DNA of 40,497 nt, taken from NCBI GenBank assembly GCA_016204805.1, contig JACQKA010000039.1, positions 1-40,497 of the forward strand, read 5' to 3'. A model generated the notes under the pieces. The model saw nothing but the letters and a program-made list of their open reading frames with translations, was not told the origin of the DNA and searched no databases. Position numbers and translations under genes: made by a program. The DNA is from Candidatus Kaiserbacteria bacterium. Lineage in GTDB: Bacteria; Patescibacteriota; Minisyncoccia; Phycocordibacterales; UBA2100. Of the stretch, positions 35,086-40,497 are shown piece after piece; positions within the stretch are counted from its first letter, which is position 1, and each line of letters starts with the position of its first letter.

Positions 35086-35128
35086 ACATACAGTGTACGC
35101 GCCGTTCGACACAAAAAGAAACGCCAGC

Positions 35129-35722
35129 CTAACGAGAGGCTGGCGCTGATCCAACAACTACCGACGGAACCAAACTTACCCAAACCGTAGGGTCCCCGGT
35201 CGACTGGCGCATGACATATTGGTATGGGGTTTTAAGCCACACCTTTACGTCAGGATCCTTAACGTCGAGCACATAGTCCGCTTTTGTGGTGCTGGCCAGG
35301 AGCACCGCGTGGCCGTCGCCCTTCTCGTCACGAACAACAGTGATGAGGAGCGAGCTCACTGGCCAACCTTTTTTGATGAGGTCGTGGCGTTTCTGGAGGA
35401 CATAGTCCTCACAGTCGCCGCGTCCATTCGCAGGGAGCGTCCAGTACTCGTTAACTCCGTAATTGTCGAGGTCAGTTACTGGGTCGACACTCCGGTTGAC
35501 CTTGTTATTCACGTCCACCAACTGTTGGTAGCGTGCCTTAGTCCACTGGAGCTTCTGCACTCCTTTATTGTCTGGAACGCACTCAGTGGGTATTTCGTCG
35601 CAAAAACGTACGAATCCGTGCGGTGGGTCTGCTTTTCCGAACACCGCCGGTTCCTGCGCCCGTGCCTGCCACGGAAGAACCAAGGCAGACAGCAAGATAA
35701 CAAACCGCGCATGTCTGCGCAT
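35129..35722 (-). CDS. Transglutaminase-like cysteine peptidase (BTLCP / peptidase C93, LapG-like)
   Basis: Signal peptide; GDCEDYVLQKRHDLIKKGWP (Cys), DGHAVLLASTTKADYVLDVKDPDVKVW (His/Asp). Confidence 0.85.
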   Translation of the reverse strand: MRRHARFVILLSALVLPWQARAQEPAVFGKADPPHGFVRFCDEIPTECVPDNKGVQKLQWTKARYQQLVDVNNKVNRSVDPVTDLDNYGVNEYWTLPANGRGDCEDYVLQKRHDLIKKGWPVSSLLITVVRDEKGDGHAVLLASTTKADYVLDVKDPDVKVWLKTPYQYVMRQSTGDPTVWVSLVPSVVVGSAPASR

Positions 35723-35886
35723 CGCGTCCTCCTTATGTTGTGTCCATTTTTGCCGGACTTCTACCGGACCTAAAGAAATTATACCCCACTACTGTGTATT
35801 TGTAAATACCTCTTCTACACCGCCGTTTTCACCAAGTAAATCAAGGGGTTTTGGTGTGTAAGGGGACCTCTCACACACTCGCATAA

Positions 35887-36897
35887 CTACTCCATTAAAC
35901 GCTTTTGTTTTGTTTCAAACCCAAGATGCTCATGTGCCTTTTTGGTCGCGGTGCGGCCGCGCGGGGTGCGTTCGATGAGGCCGAGTTGCATTAGGAATGG
36001 CTCATGTACCTCTTCTATAGTGCCTTCTTCTTCTGAAAGTGCGGCCGCAAGTGTCGAAAGCCCCACCGGGCCGCCGCCATACTTTTCGATTATTACATTA
36101 AGCATGTCTCGGTCGTGTTGGGTGAGACCAAGTTCATCTATCTCAAGTTGTGCGAGCGCATTGCGTACAATATCCATTGCGATTGGCTTGCTACTTATCT
36201 GTGCGAAGTCGCGCACGCGCTTCAAAAGATAATTTGCGGTGCGTGGTGTTGCGCGGCTGCGGCGTGCGATTTCCAACAGCGCGTCTTTTGGTGCACCGAC
36301 ATCGAGAATGTTCGCCGAGCGCGCCAGTATCGCGGCTATCTCCGGTTCGTTGTAATACGACAGACGGAACGTTCCGCCTGAAAACCGACTGCGGAGCGGG
36401 GAGGAGAGGAGTGATGGGCGCGTCGTTGCGGCGACAAGGGTAAATGCAGGCAGCTCCAACTGCACCGTGCGCGCGGACGGTCCCTTGCCGATGATGATAT
36501 CGAGCACACCCGATTCCATGGCGGGATACAGCACCTCTTCGATGGTTTTGTTGAGCCGGTGGATCTCGTCGATAAAGAAGACGTCTCCTGTGGATAGGTT
36601 GGTCAGGATGGACGCCAGGTCGCCCACGCGTTCGATCGCGGGGCCGGAAGTCGCTTTTAATTGTGCGCCGATCTCTTTCGCCATCAGGTGTGCGAGGGTG
36701 GTCTTCCCGAGACCGGGCGGGCCGTATAAAAGGACGTGCTCGGGTTGCTCCCCGCGCTCTTTTGCGGCGGTGAGGAGCACGCGGAGGTTCTTTTTAATCG
36801 TCGCTTGGCCCACATATTCATCCCATACAGAGGGGCGGAGCGCCTGGTCGAGCGATCGAAGCGTCTGCGGTGCGTCTTGTTTCTGTTTTTTCACCAT
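35887..36897 (-). CDS. ruvB: Holliday junction helicase RuvB
   Basis: LRPSVWDEYVGQ, LLYGPPGLGKTTLAH, FIDEIHRLN, PRTANYLLKRVRDFAQ. Confidence 0.97.
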   Translation of the reverse strand: MVKKQKQDAPQTLRSLDQALRPSVWDEYVGQATIKKNLRVLLTAAKERGEQPEHVLLYGPPGLGKTTLAHLMAKEIGAQLKATSGPAIERVGDLASILTNLSTGDVFFIDEIHRLNKTIEEVLYPAMESGVLDIIIGKGPSARTVQLELPAFTLVAATTRPSLLSSPLRSRFSGGTFRLSYYNEPEIAAILARSANILDVGAPKDALLEIARRSRATPRTANYLLKRVRDFAQISSKPIAMDIVRNALAQLEIDELGLTQHDRDMLNVIIEKYGGGPVGLSTLAAALSEEEGTIEEVHEPFLMQLGLIERTPRGRTATKKAHEHLGFETKQKRLME

Positions 36898-36977
36898 ACA
36901 TTCATGTATTGACAGTAGCGACAGTGCATGATAGAATCTTCATGGTAATTCTAACACAAACAGACTCGGTTCAGAGC

Positions 36978-37112
36978 TACAAATCTCTCAACGATCGAAA
37001 GTTTTCCCGAGGACGGTGGCGGTCTCCCGCCACGTGCGGCCGTGCGGCCCCTATCCTTAGGTGTGAACTTGTCTTTCGATACCTCATTGAAAGCATCGTT
37101 GAGAGATTTGTA
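36978..37112. repeat. Long hairpin element D
   Basis: TACAAATCTCTCAACGAT (36978-36995) / ATCGTTGAGAGATTTGTA (37095-37112) perfect 18 bp; inner GTGGCGG-TCTC-CCGCCAC. Confidence 0.85.
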
Positions 37113-37178
37113 CCCCCGAATTGCAAAAAGCATCTCTACTGCGCACCGTAGCACCTCCTTGCGAAAAGAAAACTTTCA

Positions 37179-37221
37179 CCCCCACACCAATCGTTTCATA
37201 ATGAAACGATTGGTGTGGGGG
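37179..37221. repeat. Perfect palindrome E
   Basis: CCCCCACACCAATCGTTTCAT-A-ATGAAACGATTGGTGTGGGGG, 21-bp arms. Confidence 0.9.
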
Positions 37222-37290
37222 CATGCTTTTGATACTCAAAGCATTTCGCATTAGCGCAAGCAAACAAATTACTCTGTAATTTTGGTGAAG

Positions 37291-37436
37291 AAACATCCCT
37301 GCGTATAACTTTTTTGGAGCACGCGTCGAAAATCCCAGCGGGATTTTCGCGCTTCCTCTCGCCCTCACTCTCGCTTCGCGAACCGTGCCCGTTCGGGCTC
37401 CGAGAATCTCCAAAAAAGTTATACGCAGGGATGTTT
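37291..37436. repeat. Element F with 29-bp perfect terminal inverted repeats
   Basis: AAACATCCCTGCGTATAACTTTTTTGGAG (37291-37319) / CTCCAAAAAAGTTATACGCAGGGATGTTT (37408-37436); inner CGAAAATCCC-AG-CGGGATTTTCG. Confidence 0.92.
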
Positions 37437-37454
37437 TGTGTGTGCGGGGGCGGA

Positions 37455-37527
37455 GTCGGCATGTCTTTCAAAATGACTAAAGCTTGGGCAAACGCCCTCG
37501 AGTGGTCATTTTGAAAGATATGCCGAC
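37455..37527. repeat. Long hairpin element G
   Basis: GTCGGCATGTCTTTCAAAATGAC (37455-37477) / GTCATTTTGAAAGATATGCCGAC (37505-37527), 1 mismatch in 23; inner GGGC-AAAC-GCCC. Confidence 0.9.
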
Positions 37528-37538
37528 GGAGCGATTTT

Positions 37539-39227
37539 TCAAGCATCACCACCAATCTCTTCCTCGATGTTCACCGTACGTTCGACTTCGTCTATTGACG
37601 TGATACCCCTCAAAACCTTAACGATGCCGTCCTGCGGCATGCGGCGGATCTGTTGCCGTGCAGATGCGCGCCAGATCTCGCGCTCGCTCGATGTCGCGCG
37701 AACCGTCTTTTCCATCTCCTCGTCCATAAAAATAGCTTCGACGATGCCGATGCGGCCTTTGTAACCGATACCACCACACCTCTCGCACCCTTTTGGTACC
37801 CACATCATCGTGCGGTTCTCCGGGAGGTCTTCGGGGTGGGGGATGTTTTTGAGCATACGCTCCACATTCTCTTTATTCTTGCCTTCGATTGGCGCTGTTT
37901 CGCGGCAGTGTTCACATAAACGGCGCACCAAGCGCTGTGCCATCGCGATGTTGACCGATGAACCGAGGATCTCTGCCTGGATACCCATGTCGATGAGGCG
38001 GGGGAAGGTTCCGGCGGCGTTGTTGGTGTGGAGCGTCGAGAAGACGAGATGGCCGGTCAGTGCGGCGTGGACGGCGGTCGAAGCGACCTCGCCATCGCGG
38101 ATTTCGCCCACCATGATGATGTCCGGGTCTTGGCGCAATGTAGAGCGGAGTCCCTGGGCGAAAGAATAATTTTTAGAAACTTGCGTCTGCACGATGCCCG
38201 GGAGGTGATATTCGATAGGGTCCTCGATAGTTACTATCTTTACGCCTGGTTTATGCACCGCACGCAAGAATGCGTAGAGCGTCGTCGTCTTACCGGAACC
38301 GGTAGGACCAGTGTTCAGTATCATACCGTTCGGCCGTTCGATCTCTTTCAAGAAAATCTCCATCAGGTATTTATCGAAGCCGAGCTTTTCAAGCGAAAGT
38401 CCGATCGTTGTGGGGTCGAGCACACGCATCACCACCGTCTCGGCATAGTTCCCGGGCAATATCGAAGTACGTATCTCGATCTCTTTTTGATTAACTACGA
38501 TAGAGAACCGGCCGTCCTGCGCCGCGTTTTTGATATTCAATTTCAATCCCGAAAGCAGTTTGATACGCGATGCGATCATCCCATATGTTGTGTGGTCAAA
38601 GGTGAGGAGTTCGTTCAACACACCGTCGAGTCGATATCGCATGCGCACGTACGCCTCTTCGGGTTCCAGGTGCACGTCGGATGCGCCGAGCGAAAGTGCA
38701 CCGGCCATAATGATCTCCAAGACGCGCGAAATGCGGTGGGTGTCTTTGCTCCCAATGTTTTCGTGTACGTGGTCGGAGACATCTTTAACACTTTTCAATT
38801 CAGAAAGCATCTTCTGGATAGCGTCGTTTGAAATGGTGAGCACACCCGCTTCGGTCTCGGTCGCCATCGACAAGTCGCGGTAACGGTCCCACGCATGGAG
38901 GAGCGATGCCTGGGACACCATAAAGCGGCGGACCTGATACCCGAGACGCTCTAAGTTTGCGATCGTTTGGAGCGAGTTCGCGCGTTCTGGCGCACGCATG
39001 GCGACGAACAGGCGCTTGCCGATCTTCCTAAACGCGGCGACTTCCGAATCGTGTGCTTCTTGTTCAGGCACAAGCTGGAGCGCATCGGTGTCTATGGATT
39101 TGCTGGTGAGGTCGGTGTATTCGACGCCATATTTGCCGGCGAGCATTTTCGCCAACTCTTCTTCCTCGCGCCTGCGGAGCTGTTCTATGCGCTCGTCGCT
39201 TTTTTGGTCATGGAACTGGGTCGTCAT
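37539..39227 (-). CDS. PilB/GspE-family type IV pilus/secretion ATPase
   Basis: NTGPTGSGKTTTLYAFL, EDPIEYHLPGIVQTQV, LRQDPDIIMVGEIRD, HTNNA; start set at MTTQFHDQ. Confidence 0.93.
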   Translation of the reverse strand: MTTQFHDQKSDERIEQLRRREEEELAKMLAGKYGVEYTDLTSKSIDTDALQLVPEQEAHDSEVAAFRKIGKRLFVAMRAPERANSLQTIANLERLGYQVRRFMVSQASLLHAWDRYRDLSMATETEAGVLTISNDAIQKMLSELKSVKDVSDHVHENIGSKDTHRISRVLEIIMAGALSLGASDVHLEPEEAYVRMRYRLDGVLNELLTFDHTTYGMIASRIKLLSGLKLNIKNAAQDGRFSIVVNQKEIEIRTSILPGNYAETVVMRVLDPTTIGLSLEKLGFDKYLMEIFLKEIERPNGMILNTGPTGSGKTTTLYAFLRAVHKPGVKIVTIEDPIEYHLPGIVQTQVSKNYSFAQGLRSTLRQDPDIIMVGEIRDGEVASTAVHAALTGHLVFSTLHTNNAAGTFPRLIDMGIQAEILGSSVNIAMAQRLVRRLCEHCRETAPIEGKNKENVERMLKNIPHPEDLPENRTMMWVPKGCERCGGIGYKGRIGIVEAIFMDEEMEKTVRATSSEREIWRASARQQIRRMPQDGIVKVLRGITSIDEVERTVNIEEEIGGDA

Positions 39228-39247
39228 CCTTGTTATTGTAACACTCA

Positions 39248-39688
39248 ATGGAGGAGACCATATTCGGCGCGGATTCGATGTATCGCCACGCGGCGGATTT
39301 CGTGCGCAGGCTTGTACCGGGGGAGGCGGCGATTGTCGTGGGGCTTCAAGGTGATTTGGGCGCAGGGAAGACGACTTTTTTTCAGGGTGTTGCACAGGCG
39401 CTTGGTGTGAGAGAGCACACGACGAGCCCCACATTCGTCATACAAAAATCCTACAAGCTCTCGGGTCAACCCTTCCACAACCTCATTCATATAGACGCAT
39501 ATCGGCTCAAGGAGGCACATGAGCTCGAAGTACTTGGCTGGCACGATATCGTGAAAGATCCACACAACCTCATTTTTATCGAGTGGCCGGAGCGCGTGTC
39601 TGGCATCCTTCCCAAAAATGCAGTCATACTGAAATTTCGTTTTATAGACGAGCAGACTCGAGGAGTCGAGCGAGTGACAGGGGTGTGA
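39248..39688 (+). CDS. tsaE: tRNA threonylcarbamoyladenosine biosynthesis ATPase TsaE
   Basis: VGLQGDLGAGKTTFFQGVAQALGV, SPTFVIQKSY, HIDAYRL, FIEWPERV. Confidence 0.93.
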   Translation: MEETIFGADSMYRHAADFVRRLVPGEAAIVVGLQGDLGAGKTTFFQGVAQALGVREHTTSPTFVIQKSYKLSGQPFHNLIHIDAYRLKEAHELEVLGWHDIVKDPHNLIFIEWPERVSGILPKNAVILKFRFIDEQTRGVERVTGV

Positions 39689-39700
39689 TAGATTGAGTGC

Positions 39701-40497
39701 GTGGCAAAGAAAGACAACAAAGGAAGAAAACGACTCGTGCTCTTGGATGCGCACGCCATCATCCATCGCGCGTACCACGCGCTGCCGGAATTCACATCGA
39801 GCAAAGGCGAACCGACGGGTGGCTTGTACGGCCTGTCGTCCATGCTCATCAAACTCATTGATGAATTGAAGCCGGATTATCTGGTGGCGTGTTTTGATTT
39901 GCCCGGACCGACCCACCGCCATGATGTGTACGAAGAGTACAAAGCGAAACGCCTGAAAGCGGAAGATGCGTTGGTGGCACAGCTCAAACGCGCGCGTGAT
40001 GTGTTCACTGCGTTCGGTATTCCCATTATCGACTCGCCGGGGTTCGAGGCGGATGATTGTCTTGGTACTCTCGTGCAGAAATTCGCAGACCGCGACGATA
40101 TAGAGATCATCATCGCCTCCGGCGACATGGACACACTCCAGCTCGTCGACGACGACCGCGTGAAAGTCTTCACGTTCCGTAAGGGGCTTTCCGACACAGT
40201 AACGTACGACGAAAAAAAAGTACGTGAGCGATTTGGATTCGGACCGGAAGTATTACCGGACTACAAAGGTCTCCGTGGCGATCCATCGGACAACATCAAA
40301 GGGGTGAAAGGAATCGGAGAGAAAGCCGCGACGGATCTTTTGCTCGCGTTTGGCAGTATGAAAGGTATCTACGATACACTCGCAAAACACCCCGAGAAAT
40401 TTGCGGCAAAAGGCATCAAGCCGCGCGTGGTCGCATTACTCGAAGAAGGAAAAGACGACGCGATGTTCTCTATGATGCTCGCGACCATCCGCCGCGA
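39701..40497 (+). CDS. polA: DNA polymerase I, 5'-3' exonuclease domain (truncated by window end)
   Basis: GTG start; RLVLLDAHAIIHRAYHALPEF, FEADDCLGTL, ASGDMDTLQLV, GDPSDNIKGVKGIGEKAA. Confidence 0.9.
   Translation, partial: MAKKDNKGRKRLVLLDAHAIIHRAYHALPEFTSSKGEPTGGLYGLSSMLIKLIDELKPDYLVACFDLPGPTHRHDVYEEYKAKRLKAEDALVAQLKRARDVFTAFGIPIIDSPGFEADDCLGTLVQKFADRDDIEIIIASGDMDTLQLVDDDRVKVFTFRKGLSDTVTYDEKKVRERFGFGPEVLPDYKGLRGDPSDNIKGVKGIGEKAATDLLLAFGSMKGIYDTLAKHPEKFAAKGIKPRVVALLEEGKDDAMFSMMLATIRR

Noticed and set aside
36951-37154. 67-aa minus-strand ORF over the hairpin cluster
   Set aside because: It reads through both arms of element D, has low-complexity composition and no homology-like motif; better explained as chance ORF in repeats
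37179-37527. CRISPR array considered for the repeated hairpins
   Set aside because: Stems differ in sequence, spacing is irregular and no direct repeats or cas genes are present
38028-38831. 267-aa plus-strand ORF
   Set aside because: Antisense to pilB, which carries clear GspE/PilB motifs

Overview
The window looks like a chromosomal origin region of a Patescibacteria/CPR (Parcubacteria-like) bacterium; this assignment is by gene content and protein character only. The core order is jag(khpB)-yidC-rnpA-rpmH (minus strand), dnaA, putative oriC, dnaN, PBP1A, ruvC, ruvB, a PilB/GspE ATPase, tsaE and a truncated polA. Left of the origin lies a T4SS-like locus (PrgI / split TraC-VirB4 / secreted proteins / VirB2-like pilin) plus HU. 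Four tRNAs (Arg-UCG, Gly-GCC, Pro-UGG, Gly-UCC) are present. Also present are cca, a TrmB-family regulator, yraN, an ABC exporter, a DEAD-box helicase, a LipB-LipA fusion and a trypsin-like protease. The most interesting block is 10.79-18.99 kb. It has a NrtR-type Nudix regulator, a nicotinamidase, a vWA / PP2C / protein-kinase-beta-propeller triad, and a nicotinate phosphoribosyltransferase. Three near-identical 19-bp palindromes (TAGTGT-N7-ACACTA type) sit at the regulator start, the nicotinamidase-triad promoter and the pncB promoter. This suggests an NAD-responsive regulon joining NAD salvage to a phospho-signalling triad. Other signals are a family of long (>100 nt) nested hairpin elements, including four back-to-back between pilB and ruvB; several unannotated microproteins, one of them metallothionein-like; widespread leaderless promoter-start spacing; and a proteobacterial-type BTLCP (LapG-like) protease next to ruvC.
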